This document shows positions 1 to 9,883 of a stretch of 64,000 nucleotides of DNA, piece by piece; position 1 is the stretch's first letter; every line of letters starts with the position of its first letter. Below the pieces are notes generated by a model. The model did not search any database. It was not told where the DNA came from and saw only the letters and a program-made list of their open reading frames with translations. The DNA is taken from the NCBI RefSeq assembly GCF_013337285.1, contig NZ_SUPW01000008.1, positions 62,001-126,000 of the forward strand. Direction: 5' to 3'. Origin of the DNA: Agrobacterium tumefaciens (GTDB taxonomy: Bacteria; Pseudomonadota; Alphaproteobacteria; Rhizobiales; Rhizobiaceae). A program made the position numbers and the translations under genes.

Positions 1-153
1 CCGCCAGCCGATATATTCCAAGGGCGCGCAAGCTGGTGCGCCACAGCCATGGTTATTCCTGGCGCTGAACCCGAATGGAACGGCGGGGCATACCCTCCGC
101 CTTCCGCAGACACGACGGGATACCCATCCCGGCATTATGAGGAATTCGCGTGA
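1..153 (+). CDS. Possible C-terminal end of an upstream gene (partial)
   Basis: The first frame is open from the left edge to a TGA at 151-153, about 50 codons. That stop overlaps the GTG start of the next gene in the arrangement GTGA, which is the usual spacing of translationally coupled genes. The visible peptide ends in HYEEFA and contains NGGAYPPP. I recognise no family in it. Supporting points are the open frame and the overlap; against it, 150 bases without a stop is not rare in GC-rich DNA. If real, it would be the upstream partner of the RidA-family gene. Confidence 0.4.
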   Translation, partial: PPADIFQGRASWCATAMVIPGAEPEWNGGAYPPPSADTTGYPSRHYEEFA

Positions 154-644
154 AACAGTCTTCGCTTGATGCAGAAGGGCACCTTTCGCCCTATGACCGG
201 CTCGCCGCGCTCGGCATCTCCCTGCCGCCGCCGCCGCCGCCAATCGCCAATTTCGTCACCCACGTGGTGGAAGGCAACATGCTTTATCTCTCGGGCCAGG
301 GGCCGCGGGAGGAAAACGGCCATCTTTATGCCGGCAAGGTCGGCGCGGAAATCGGGCTGGAAGAGGCTTATAATCATGCGCGCCTCACCGGCATCAATCT
401 GCTTGCCGTCATGCATGAGGCGCTGGGTGATCTGTCGCGGGTGAAAAAAGTGGTCAAGCTGCTCGGCATGGTCAATGCCGTCAGCGATTTCCGCGATCAC
501 CCGAGCGTTATCAATGGCTGCTCCGATCTCTTCATCGATGTGTTCGGCGATGCGGGACAACATGCTCGCTCCGCCGTCGGTTTCGGCTCATTGCCGGGCA
601 ACATCACCGTTGAGATCGAAGCCATCGTCGCGCTCAAGGGGTGA
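150..644 (+). CDS. RidA/YjgF-family (L-PSP) protein
   Basis: 164-residue protein of the RidA/YER057c/UK114 superfamily. Family members hydrolyse reactive enamine/imine intermediates released by PLP-dependent lyases, in the cytoplasm. The core fold region is visible from about residue 35 (VTHVVEGNMLYLSGQGP) through the VVKLLGMVN and ARSAVGFGSLPGN segments to VEIEAIVAL at the end. It is longer than classic RidA (about 128 residues) because of an N-terminal extension containing six prolines (SLPPPPPPIAN). The start is GTG with GAGGAA five bases upstream. It lies close to a PLP-dependent SelA-like enzyme at 1576, which would be a logical source of imine products. The exact substrate cannot be read from sequence. 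Confidence 0.85.
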   Translation: MKQSSLDAEGHLSPYDRLAALGISLPPPPPPIANFVTHVVEGNMLYLSGQGPREENGHLYAGKVGAEIGLEEAYNHARLTGINLLAVMHEALGDLSRVKKVVKLLGMVNAVSDFRDHPSVINGCSDLFIDVFGDAGQHARSAVGFGSLPGNITVEIEAIVALKG

Positions 645-650
645 GGCCGT

Positions 651-1487
651 TTAATGGTTGCGCCAGCCCATCAGCTTTTCGATCCGTTCTGCCGAGACCC
701 TGACCTGTTCGGTGTAATGGTTTTCGTCCGCCAGCACCTTCTGTTCCGGCAGCACGATGGAAATCGTCGCAACGCATTCGCCCCTGTTGTCGCAGATCGG
801 CGAGGCGATGCAGGCGACGGCGTAATCGGATTCGGCGACCTGTATCGACAGCCGGTCATGGAAGGCGGCGCCTGCCGATTGCGACAGGGTCTCCGGGTTG
901 ATTTCCGCGCGGCCGGTGGGCGAGGTGCGGGCGCAGCGCTTGAACAGTTCGACACGCTCCGCCTCCGGCAGATGGCCGACGAGCAGGCGGCCGGAGGCCG
1001 TCCAGTTCAGGGGAACACGGGTGCCGACGCGCGACGCGACCTGAAAATGGCTTGGACCATCGGCCATGGCCAGAACAAGCATATGGTCGCCATCGCGGCC
1101 GCAAAGCTGCACGGTTTCGCCCGCATGGCGGCACAGATCATGCATTTCGTGGGTGGCGACGCCCATGAAATCCAGCGAGCGGGCATAGGCGAGGCCATAG
1201 TGATAAAGCCGCGCACCGAGCCAGATATTGCCATCGGCATTGCGTGCCAGCATGTTCTTTTCGACGAGATCGTCAACGATCACATAGACGGTGGAAAGCG
1301 GCGCCTTGATCGCCTTGGCAATCGCGTAAGCGCCGGCCGGCGATCCGGTTTCGTAAAGGTAATCAATAACCTGAAGCGCACGGTCGATGCCGCTGACGCG
1401 CGAGCGCTTGGCCGTCTTCGAGTCCGGATTTTCCTCCGTGGGAGACACGGTGGCTGAAGGCATTTCGTCCAGTCTATGGGCGTCCAA
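651..1487 (-). CDS. IclR-family transcriptional regulator
   Basis: 278-residue regulator. An N-terminal winged HTH follows a charged leader (IDRALQVIDYLYETGSPAGAY, about residues 35-55) and leads into the C-terminal IclR effector domain (VGTRVPLNWTASGRLLVGHL; late VACIASPICDNRGECVATISIVLP). The best start is TTG at 1485-1487, because GAGGAG lies seven bases upstream; an in-frame ATG at 1463 lacks a comparable site. It is convergent with the RidA-family gene and divergent from the PLP enzyme at 1576, so it probably controls that gene. The ligand is unknown; IclR proteins in such clusters usually sense a substrate or intermediate of the pathway. Confidence 0.87.
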   Translation of the reverse strand: MDAHRLDEMPSATVSPTEENPDSKTAKRSRVSGIDRALQVIDYLYETGSPAGAYAIAKAIKAPLSTVYVIVDDLVEKNMLARNADGNIWLGARLYHYGLAYARSLDFMGVATHEMHDLCRHAGETVQLCGRDGDHMLVLAMADGPSHFQVASRVGTRVPLNWTASGRLLVGHLPEAERVELFKRCARTSPTGRAEINPETLSQSAGAAFHDRLSIQVAESDYAVACIASPICDNRGECVATISIVLPEQKVLADENHYTEQVRVSAERIEKLMGWRNH

Positions 1488-1575
1488 TTTTGGCTCCTCA
1501 TGAATTTCGAGAAGCTATTACATTATTATGGCATATATGTCGATGCCCATCGCATCGCAAAGATAGGAGAAAGAT

Positions 1576-2772
1576 ATGACCGCGGATATCAGAAGCAGGA
1601 TCGGCCTTCGCCCGGTCATCAACGTCTCGGGCACCATGACCTCGCTCGGCGCGTCGATTGTCGTTCCCGAGGCCGTTCAGGCCATGGCGGACATCCTGCC
1701 GCAATTCGTCGAGATCAATGATCTGCAACGCAAGGCGAGCGCGATCATTGCAAGGCTGACGGGCGGTGAGGCCGGTTTCGTCACGGCGTCCTGCTCCTCC
1801 GGCATCAGCCTTGCTGTGGCGGGTGCGATTACTGGCAATAATCTGCTGGCCATCGAAAAGCTGCCGGATGTCGCGCCTGAGAAGAACGAAGTGCTGGTGC
1901 AGATGGGGCATGTGGTGAGCTACGGCGCGCCGGTGGATCAGGCAATCCGGCTTGCCGGCGGCAAGGTGGTGCTGGTGGGGCAGGCGACATCGACCCACCG
2001 CTTCCACATGGAAAACGCCATCACCGAAAAGACGGCGGCGGCGGTTTATGTCGTCTCGCACCATGTCGTGAATTACGGCTTGCTGCACCTTTCCGAATTT
2101 GTCGAGATTGCCCATGCCAGGGGCGTGCCAGTCATCGTCGATGCGGCTTCCGAATATGATCTGGAGCTGTTTCTGGCCACGGGTGCGGATGTGGTGATCT
2201 ATTCCGGTCACAAGTTCTTGGGCGGCCCCACATCAGGCATCGTCGCCGGAAGTAAGGAACTGGTGCGTCATGCCTTCCTGCAAAATATGGGCATTGGCCG
2301 CGGCATGAAGGTCGGCAAGGAAAGCATCTACGGCGTCATGGCGGCGCTGGAAGCCTGGGAAAAGCGTGACCATGACGGCATTCGCGAGCGCGAAACCGGC
2401 TATCTCAACCTCTGGAAAAAGACGCTGGACGGACGCCCCGGCGTGACGGCGCTGATCGAGCCCGACCCGACCAACAACCCGCTCGACCGGCTGCGTGTCA
2501 TCATCGACGCCGAAGAAGCCCATATCACGGCATGGGACCTGACGACGGCGCTGGCCAGAGGCAATCCGCCGATCATTGCCCGCGATCATGAGGTGGAACA
2601 CCGTTATTTCTATCTCGACCCCTGCAACCTGCATCCCGGTCAGGAAACCATCGTGGCTTCCCGTCTGGCGGAAGAGCTGGACAAGGCGCGCGCTTCCAAC
2701 GAGGTGATCGCCACGCCATTCGAAGACCGCAGCCGCCACCGTTTCGACGGCATGCTGCGCTGGCCGGACTAA
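1576..2772 (+). CDS. SelA/DgaE-like PLP-dependent enzyme
   Basis: 398-residue aminotransferase-fold enzyme of the SelA-like branch. This group includes selenocysteine synthase and sugar-amine/amino-acid ammonia-lyases such as D-glucosaminate-6-phosphate ammonia-lyase. The PLP lysine is probably Lys213 in SGHKFLGGP, preceded by VDAASE (Asp189, expected to contact the pyridine nitrogen). It is shorter than bacterial SelA (about 460 residues), lacks an obvious tRNA-binding N-terminal domain, and has no selB or selD nearby, so a catabolic lyase or racemase-type role is more likely than selenocysteine synthesis. The start has TAGGAGA upstream. It is divergent from an IclR regulator and followed by a peptide-type ABC ATPase. 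Product and substrate are not determined. Confidence 0.8.
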   Translation: MTADIRSRIGLRPVINVSGTMTSLGASIVVPEAVQAMADILPQFVEINDLQRKASAIIARLTGGEAGFVTASCSSGISLAVAGAITGNNLLAIEKLPDVAPEKNEVLVQMGHVVSYGAPVDQAIRLAGGKVVLVGQATSTHRFHMENAITEKTAAAVYVVSHHVVNYGLLHLSEFVEIAHARGVPVIVDAASEYDLELFLATGADVVIYSGHKFLGGPTSGIVAGSKELVRHAFLQNMGIGRGMKVGKESIYGVMAALEAWEKRDHDGIRERETGYLNLWKKTLDGRPGVTALIEPDPTNNPLDRLRVIIDAEEAHITAWDLTTALARGNPPIIARDHEVEHRYFYLDPCNLHPGQETIVASRLAEELDKARASNEVIATPFEDRSRHRFDGMLRWPD

Positions 2773-2796
2773 GTGGAACGAGCGGGTGCGGCAGTT

Positions 2797-2918
2797 TTCT
2801 TCTCCCCGAGGGGGAGAAGTCCGCGGCAGCGGGATGAGGGGGCGAGGGTGCGGTCAATCGTTAACGTTGCCCCCTCATCCGACCCTTCGGGCCACCTTCT
2901 CCCCCTCGGGGAGAAGAA
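2797..2918. repeat. RIME-like palindromic intergenic element, copy 1
   Basis: Mosaic palindrome whose ends are TTCTTCTCCCCGAGGGGGAG and CTCGGGGAGAAGAA, with inner blocks GCGGGATGAGGGGGC and GCCCCCTCATCCGACCCTTCGGG. Closely related copies sit at 43276-43397 (same orientation) and 60329-60450 (opposite orientation). It resembles the Rhizobium-specific intergenic mosaic elements. It lies between the PLP enzyme and the ABC ATPase and could fold into a large hairpin in the mRNA. Confidence 0.85.
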
Positions 2919-2975
2919 ACTCGCGGCAACTGCCCGCCCAAGCATTGCAACCAGAATAAAGAAAAGGGAACGATC

Positions 2976-4807
<1,832 letters not shown>

Positions 4808-4811
<4 letters not shown>

Positions 4812-5437
4812 AGGCCCGGTACGTCCGAGGTTGCAAAGGGGACGCGATAACCGCGCTTAAAACTTTCCCGCTGTCCAAGCTGGCGATACCACCGCTGCAC
4901 CGCCGGAAAATCATCGAGATTGATTTTGTGGCGCGCGAAACGCGAGACCCATGGCCAGATGGCGATATCGGCGATGGAAAAATCGCTGGCCACATATTCC
5001 CGCCCCGTTAAACGGTCGTTCAATGTCCGATAGAGGCGCTCCACATCCGCGGCAAAACGCGTTTCGGCAAAGGGGGCCTCTCCGGCATGGTAAGTCAGGA
5101 AATAATGGGCATAACCGAGTGTCGGACCGAAATTGGCGGCCTGCCACATCAGCCATTCCATGACGATCAGTCGCTCGGTGGCGGATGCGGGCAAAAGTCG
5201 GCCGGCTTTTTCGGCGAGATAGATGAGGATCGCATTCGATTCCGTCAGGACGGTGCTGTTATCGGTATCGATGATTGCCGGAATTTTCGAGCCGGGATTG
5301 ATACGGATATAATCGGCTGCGAATTGCTCGCCCTTTTCGATGTCGATGGCGTGGCTGCGATACGACAGGCCGAGTTCTTCCAGCGCAACCGAGATTTTGA
5401 GGCCGTTCGGCGTGATCCAGGTGTAAAGGTCGATCAT
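4808..5437 (-). CDS. Glutathione S-transferase family protein
   Basis: 209-residue protein with an N-terminal thioredoxin-like GST domain (MIDLYTWITPNG, NPGSKIPAI, LTESNAILIYLAEK) and a C-terminal helical domain (DFSIADIAIWPWVSRF). The ITPNG segment and Asn-Pro-rich start resemble the Ure2p/YfcG-like GSTs, some of which act as disulfide reductases. The start at 5437 is chosen because the upstream ArsR gene ends TGAcATG one base before it; an upstream in-frame ATG at 5458 would overlap ArsR by 20 bases. The pair is therefore probably translationally coupled, suggesting a role in thiol, sulfur or electrophile stress. Its own substrate is unknown. Confidence 0.87.
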
Positions 5438-5438
5438 G

Positions 5439-5804
5439 TCAGTCGAACATCGCCTCATCCAGCGGCAAGGCGCGCCTACCTTTCTTGCCCGTCACATCGG
5501 AAAGGTCCTTGTAAAGACCACGCAGGGTCAGAACCAGCTGGATAATGCGCGGGTCGGTGACACGATAGATCACCGCCTTGCCTTCCCGTGTGCCTTCGAT
5601 GATACCGGCATCGCGCAATTCGGCTAGCTGCTGCGAAAGCGTTGGCTGCTGGATACCAAGTTCATATTCCAGTGCGGAAACGGAGGCCTCCGTTTCCATG
5701 AGATAACAGACGATGGCCAGACGGTTGGCGTTGGCGACAAGCTTCAAAAGCTCGCTCGCTTCCACCACGCTGCGGCAGATGAGATTGGAAACCGGTTTCG
5801 TCAC
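5439..5804 (-). CDS. ArsR/SmtB-family regulator, BigR/SqrR-like
   Basis: 121-residue winged-HTH repressor. The recognition helix region QQPTLSQQLAELRDAGII and wing GKAVIYRV match the BigR/SqrR/YgaV subgroup that responds to sulfane sulfur or oxidants through two cysteines. Here Cys33 (IVCYLM) aligns with the conserved first sensing cysteine, but the second one near the C-terminus is absent; the only other cysteine is Cys10. It lies upstream of and nearly overlaps the GST gene, and is divergent from the SsuA-like gene at 6016, with matching 18-base sequences at both promoters. It probably represses itself, the GST and perhaps the SsuA-SsuD-TRAP genes; this is inference. Confidence 0.88.
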   Translation of the reverse strand: MTKPVSNLICRSVVEASELLKLVANANRLAIVCYLMETEASVSALEYELGIQQPTLSQQLAELRDAGIIEGTREGKAVIYRVTDPRIIQLVLTLRGLYKDLSDVTGKKGRRALPLDEAMFD

Positions 5805-5826
5805 AACTACTGGTCCCTGTTTCAGA

Positions 5827-5849
5827 CTATAAAAAAGTAAATTGTATAG
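5827..5849. promoter_or_regulatory. Candidate ArsR operator, site 1
   Basis: CTATAAAAAAGTAAATTG (5827-5844) is followed directly by TATAG, giving an imperfect inverted repeat CTATA-N13-TATAG. It lies just upstream of the ArsR start at 5804. A copy with one substitution occurs 150 bp away at 5977-5994. Confidence 0.5.
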
Positions 5850-5976
5850 CGATAAATTTCAATGGCTTGATGCTGGTCGTTTTTAGTCGGCTGCAGAATT
5901 TTTAAAATCTACAGGATTAGTAGATTTCTCTTTCGCTTTCCGGCTGAGGATCGCCAAAACGTTCCTCGAAAACACT

Positions 5977-5994
5977 CTATAAAAAAGTAGATTG
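5977..5994. promoter_or_regulatory. Candidate ArsR operator, site 2
   Basis: CTATAAAAAAGTAGATTG differs from the site at 5827 by a single base. It lies 21 bp before the start of the SsuA-like gene at 6016, overlapping where its promoter should be. Sharing of this sequence by both divergent promoters suggests joint control by the adjacent ArsR protein. Confidence 0.5.
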
Positions 5995-6015
5995 ATTGCG
6001 AAATGAGGTGTCGAC

Positions 6016-6882
6016 ATGAAAATCGGGGTCCATCCCAACAATCTGCATTTACGGCTCGCCCGGCTCTGGCCCGGCGCTTTCGTGGCGTTCGAGCCGGAAT
6101 TCGTGACCTATCGCGAAGGGCGCGATACGGCGGCTCTCCTCGAAAAGGGCGACATCCATTTTGGTGGCACCGGCTCGACGCCGCCCATCGAGGCGGATGC
6201 GCGCGGTCTTTCTGCAGCCTATATCGCGGCCTCGGCCCCGAGGCCGGCAAATGGCGCGATCCTCGTGCGGCGCGACAGTCCGATCCGTTCAGCCGCTGAT
6301 CTCCAGGGAAAGCGCATATCGTTGATCGACGGATCGTTTCATACCTATCTTCTGGCGCGCAGTCTGGAAGGGGCGGGACTTGGCCTTGCGGACGTGACGC
6401 GGATTGAAAGCGGTGATAGTGACAGCCTGCTTGACCTCGTGGAAGGCCGTGTCGATGCCTGGGTGACGATGTCGCCACGGCTGGAAAAGGCTCTGACCCA
6501 TGAGGAGATCAGCCTTCTGGTCCGCTGCGGTTCAACCATTCCCAACCGCTCGCTGTTCTGGACGCTGGCGCGTCACAATATAGCGCAGGAGACACGACAG
6601 GTGATTGCGGCCGAACTGGACCGCGTCGGCCGCGCCGTCATGGCGGATATCGACAGGGCCGCAGCCCTTCTCGCCGCCGAACCGGGCAGCGAGGGTGATG
6701 CGGCATCCTGGGGGAAGGTGCTGCGCTCACGCGATCTTTCCGTGGTGCCCGCCGCTGAAAATATCCTTGCCGAACAGCAGGAGGAGGCCGATACGCTTTA
6801 CAGGCACGGCCATTTCTCTTTACCGGTTCAGACCGGGCAAAGCCCGGCCCCGCAATCAGCCAGCGTCGGAGGCGACAGATGA
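6016..6882 (+). CDS. SsuA/NrtA-family substrate-binding-like protein without signal peptide
   Basis: 288-residue protein resembling aliphatic-sulfonate binding proteins. Family-typical segments are FGGTGSTPPIEADARG (about residues 48-63), ILVRRDSPIRSAADLQGKR and LVEGRVDAWVTMSP. It begins MKIGVHPN, which corresponds to the mature N-terminus of SsuA. There is no hydrophobic leader, and an in-frame TGA at 6004-6006 rules out a longer form, so the protein should stay in the cytoplasm. No SsuB or SsuC partner is present. The stop overlaps the next gene (ATGA), an SsuD-like monooxygenase. It might feed or sense substrate, or be an enzyme on this fold, as with the desulfinase DszB. Function is unproven. 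Confidence 0.85.
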   Translation: MKIGVHPNNLHLRLARLWPGAFVAFEPEFVTYREGRDTAALLEKGDIHFGGTGSTPPIEADARGLSAAYIAASAPRPANGAILVRRDSPIRSAADLQGKRISLIDGSFHTYLLARSLEGAGLGLADVTRIESGDSDSLLDLVEGRVDAWVTMSPRLEKALTHEEISLLVRCGSTIPNRSLFWTLARHNIAQETRQVIAAELDRVGRAVMADIDRAAALLAAEPGSEGDAASWGKVLRSRDLSVVPAAENILAEQQEEADTLYRHGHFSLPVQTGQSPAPQSASVGGDR

Positions 6883-8006
6883 ATGTTTTCTGGTACATGT
6901 GCGCGCCCGACGGCGCCTATCCCTGGCAGCCGGAAGGCTCCCGCAGGGTCGATCTCGGTTATTACAAGCAGCTGGCGCTGGCTTACGACCAGCTGGGTTA
7001 CACCGGCGCGCTGTTTGCCACTGGCGCGCATGATGTCTGGGTTCTGGCGGGCGCACTGCTCTCCTATACCGAGCGGCTTAAACTGCTGGTCGCGATCCAT
7101 CCGGGCCTGATTGCGCCGACGCTGCTTGCCAAGATGGCGGCGACGCTTCAGGAATTTTCGCGTGGCCGCCTGCTGATCAATGTCGTCTCTGGCGATGCGA
7201 AAATGCTCGGCGCTTACGGCATGACCATGCCACATGACGAGCGTTACGATATGGCGGATGAATATCTGCAAATCTGGCACCGGCTTTTCGCTGGCGAGAC
7301 GGTGGATTTCAAGGGGCGGCATTTCCAGACCGAGGGCGCAAAGCTCGCACTGCCGGTGGGGCAGGGCATAGAACCACCGCCCTTGTGGTTCGGCGGTTCG
7401 TCGGAGAAGGCCATCGACGTTGCGGCCAAACATGTCGAGACCTACCTATCCTGGGGTGAAACGCCCGATCAGATCGGCGCGAAGGTCGATCTCGTGAAGG
7501 CGCGGGCGGAACAGCTTGGCCGCGAACTGGAATATGGCATTCGGCTCTATGTCATCGTGCGTGATACCGATGAAGAGGCCTGGGCCGCCGCCGCCGACCT
7601 TTACGGGCGCATGGATGAGCGCGCGATTGCCGCCAACCAGCGTTTTGTCGGCAAGACCGATTCCGTCGGCCAGCAGCGCATGACGGCGATGCATGGCGGG
7701 CAGAAACCGGAAAACCTGCGCGATCTGGAAATAGCCCCCAACCTCTGGGCCGGCATCGGGCTTGTCCGTCCGGGCCCGGGAACCGCGATTGTCGGTTCGC
7801 CGGATACTGTCATCCGCACGCTGGAAGCCTATAAGAAGGCGGGCGTGAACACCTTTATCCTCTCGGGCATGCCATTGCTGGAGGAAGCCTTCCGCTTCGG
7901 CGAAAAGGTTCTGCCACGTCTCGATGTATCGCGGGAAGTGTCAGCGGCAAAACAATTTACCTGGTCGACCCTGTTCGACCGCGACCTCTCGGCCAAGGCC
8001 TCCTGA
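6879..8006 (+). CDS. ssuD: SsuD-like FMNH2-dependent (alkane)sulfonate monooxygenase
   Basis: 375-residue bacterial-luciferase-like (LLM) flavin-dependent monooxygenase. SsuD of E. coli (about 381 residues) cleaves alkanesulfonates to aldehyde and sulfite with FMNH2 and oxygen. Family segments are RLLINVVSGDA, LWFGGSSEKAIDVAAKH and the late GPGTAIVGSPDTV. The ATG overlaps the stop of the SsuA-like gene (ATGA), implying coupled translation. No flavin reductase (SsuE) is visible nearby, so reduced flavin must come from elsewhere. It is followed after 28 bp by a TRAP transporter, which differs from the usual ABC partner. The real substrate could be another sulfonate or an organosulfur acid. Confidence 0.85.
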   Translation: MNVFWYMCAPDGAYPWQPEGSRRVDLGYYKQLALAYDQLGYTGALFATGAHDVWVLAGALLSYTERLKLLVAIHPGLIAPTLLAKMAATLQEFSRGRLLINVVSGDAKMLGAYGMTMPHDERYDMADEYLQIWHRLFAGETVDFKGRHFQTEGAKLALPVGQGIEPPPLWFGGSSEKAIDVAAKHVETYLSWGETPDQIGAKVDLVKARAEQLGRELEYGIRLYVIVRDTDEEAWAAAADLYGRMDERAIAANQRFVGKTDSVGQQRMTAMHGGQKPENLRDLEIAPNLWAGIGLVRPGPGTAIVGSPDTVIRTLEAYKKAGVNTFILSGMPLLEEAFRFGEKVLPRLDVSREVSAAKQFTWSTLFDRDLSAKAS

Positions 8007-8034
8007 GCATGGTGCGGGAGTGGAGAAGAACAAC

Positions 8035-9867
8035 ATGACGGCAAGTCCGGCAACAACAATCGCGCAACGGCGCTTCGGTCCACAACGCGTGGCCGAGCGG
8101 GCGCTTGCCGTTCTGGACAAGGCGCTCGGCGCGATTGCCGCCGCCATCCTTGCGACGCTTCTTGTGGTGGTGCTGGTCAATGTCACCCTGCGATACCTGT
8201 TCCATACCGGTTTCATCGGCGCGGAAGATCTGGGCATCTGGCTCAATGTGGCGATGATCGCGGTCGGCGCGCCGCTCAGCCTCAAGAGCGCTCTGGCCAT
8301 GCGGCTGGATGTATTCGTGCGTTTCCTGCCGGAACGCTTTCATGCCGCAACCGAAGTTCTGGCCGATGCCTTCTCCTTCGTCGCAGCCCTCATCCTCGCT
8401 TTCGGCGGGGTGGAGATTGCGGCCATGCTGGGCGGCACGTCGCCAACGCTCGGTCTGCCGGAATGGGTGCGCTTCGGTTTTCTCGGTGCAGGCGGTGCGC
8501 TGATCTTTGTCTATCTGGCGCTTCAACGGGTCGGTGAAGGCAAGGCGCTTGCCGTTTTGCTCTCCGTCGCCATCGCGGTCGTTTCTTATGTCGGCCTGCC
8601 GGAACTATTTATCGATACGACCCTGCCGCCAAGCCTGTTTCTGGCACTCACGGCGGCCGTGGGGCTGGTTCTGGCCGCACCGCTTGCCCATGCTTTTCTC
8701 GCCGCCGCCTATGTGGCGATCGCCTTCGGCAGCACCTTGCCGGAGCCGGCCATCGTGTCTTCGACGGTGACGGGCATGTCGAAATTCCTGCTGCTTGCCA
8801 TTCCCTTCTTCCTGCTGGCCGGAAGCCTGCTGACGGAATCGGGCGTCGCCAACCAGCTGGTTCGTTTTGCCGCCTCCATGGTCGGCCACCGGCGGGCGGG
8901 GCTGGCGCAGACGACGCTTTTGACCAGCGTGCTGTTTTCCGGCGCATCCGGCTCTTCTGTTGCCAACGCCGCCTTCGGCGCTTCCACTTTCCAGCCGGAA
9001 CTGGTGAAGCACGGCTATCCGCCAGCGCAGGCGGGCGCGATCATTGCCGCCACCTCGGTGCTGGACAATGTCATCCCGCCTTCCATCGCCTTTCTCATCC
9101 TCGCAACGGCCACCAATCTGTCGGTGGGCTCGTTGCTGGTCGGCGGCTTCTTCGCCGGCGGGCTGATGGCAATCTGCCTTGCGGTGGCGATCCATCTCAG
9201 CGTGCGCAGTGTCGATACCTTGCCGCGCGCGACAGGCAGCGAACGCTGGCGCTCGGCCGTGGCCGCCATACCCGCCTTCGGGCTTGGCGTCATCGTAGTA
9301 GTCGGCATCCGCATCGGCGTCGTCACCACCACGGAGGCTGCGGCCCTTGCGGCGCTATACACGCTGTTTCTCGGCTTCGGTTACCGGCTGGGCGCGGGCC
9401 GCATTTTCGCGACCTTCCGCCAGTCGGCGGGTGAGGCGGCGGCCATCGGTCTTTTGATCGGCACGGCGGGGCCTTTCGCCTTCCTGCTGGCGGTGGACAA
9501 TGTCTCCGGCCTCGTCACCGACTTTGTCACGCTTCTGGGCGGCAGCAAGATCGCGGTGCTTCTGCTCTCCAATCTCATCCTGCTCGCGGTCGGGCTGGTG
9601 CTGGATATTGGTGCTGCCATCCTGCTGTTCGGGCCGATCCTGTTGCCCGCTGCCGTGGCGGCCGGCATCGATCCCATCCATTTCGGCGTCATTCTTGTGG
9701 TCAACCTGATGATCCATGGCCTGACACCGCCGCTCGGCATGCTGATCTTCGTGGTCAGCGGCGTCACCCGCATTCCGGCGACAGCACTTTTCCGGGCCGT
9801 CGTTCCCTATCTCGTCTCGCTTCTCGTTTCCCTCGCCATTTTGTGCGCCTGGGCCATTTTCTTCTAA
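8035..9867 (+). CDS. Fused TRAP transporter permease (DctQ-DctM)
   Basis: 610-residue membrane protein combining the small four-helix TRAP subunit (about residues 20-170) with the large 12-helix DctM subunit (about 185 to the end). The large part is recognisable from LAIPFFLLAGSLL, SGASGSSVANAAF and LTPPLGMLIFVVSG. It would use an ion gradient to import an organic acid or sulfonate captured by the DctP protein encoded next. The start at 8035 is preferred over a frame-open start at 7924 because GGAGAAG lies upstream and the upstream extension would overlap the monooxygenase gene. Codons are typical of the neighbourhood. Confidence 0.92.
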   Translation: MTASPATTIAQRRFGPQRVAERALAVLDKALGAIAAAILATLLVVVLVNVTLRYLFHTGFIGAEDLGIWLNVAMIAVGAPLSLKSALAMRLDVFVRFLPERFHAATEVLADAFSFVAALILAFGGVEIAAMLGGTSPTLGLPEWVRFGFLGAGGALIFVYLALQRVGEGKALAVLLSVAIAVVSYVGLPELFIDTTLPPSLFLALTAAVGLVLAAPLAHAFLAAAYVAIAFGSTLPEPAIVSSTVTGMSKFLLLAIPFFLLAGSLLTESGVANQLVRFAASMVGHRRAGLAQTTLLTSVLFSGASGSSVANAAFGASTFQPELVKHGYPPAQAGAIIAATSVLDNVIPPSIAFLILATATNLSVGSLLVGGFFAGGLMAICLAVAIHLSVRSVDTLPRATGSERWRSAVAAIPAFGLGVIVVVGIRIGVVTTTEAAALAALYTLFLGFGYRLGAGRIFATFRQSAGEAAAIGLLIGTAGPFAFLLAVDNVSGLVTDFVTLLGGSKIAVLLLSNLILLAVGLVLDIGAAILLFGPILLPAAVAAGIDPIHFGVILVVNLMIHGLTPPLGMLIFVVSGVTRIPATALFRAVVPYLVSLLVSLAILCAWAIFF

Positions 9868-9883
9868 ATTTGGGGTTTCAATC

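Noticed and set aside
1576-2772. Selenocysteine synthase (selA)
   Set aside because: Shorter than SelA, no selB/selD or selenoprotein gene nearby, catabolic gene context.
7924-8034. Longer N-terminus for the fused TRAP permease
   Set aside because: It would overlap the monooxygenase gene, lacks a ribosome site and adds a non-family sequence.
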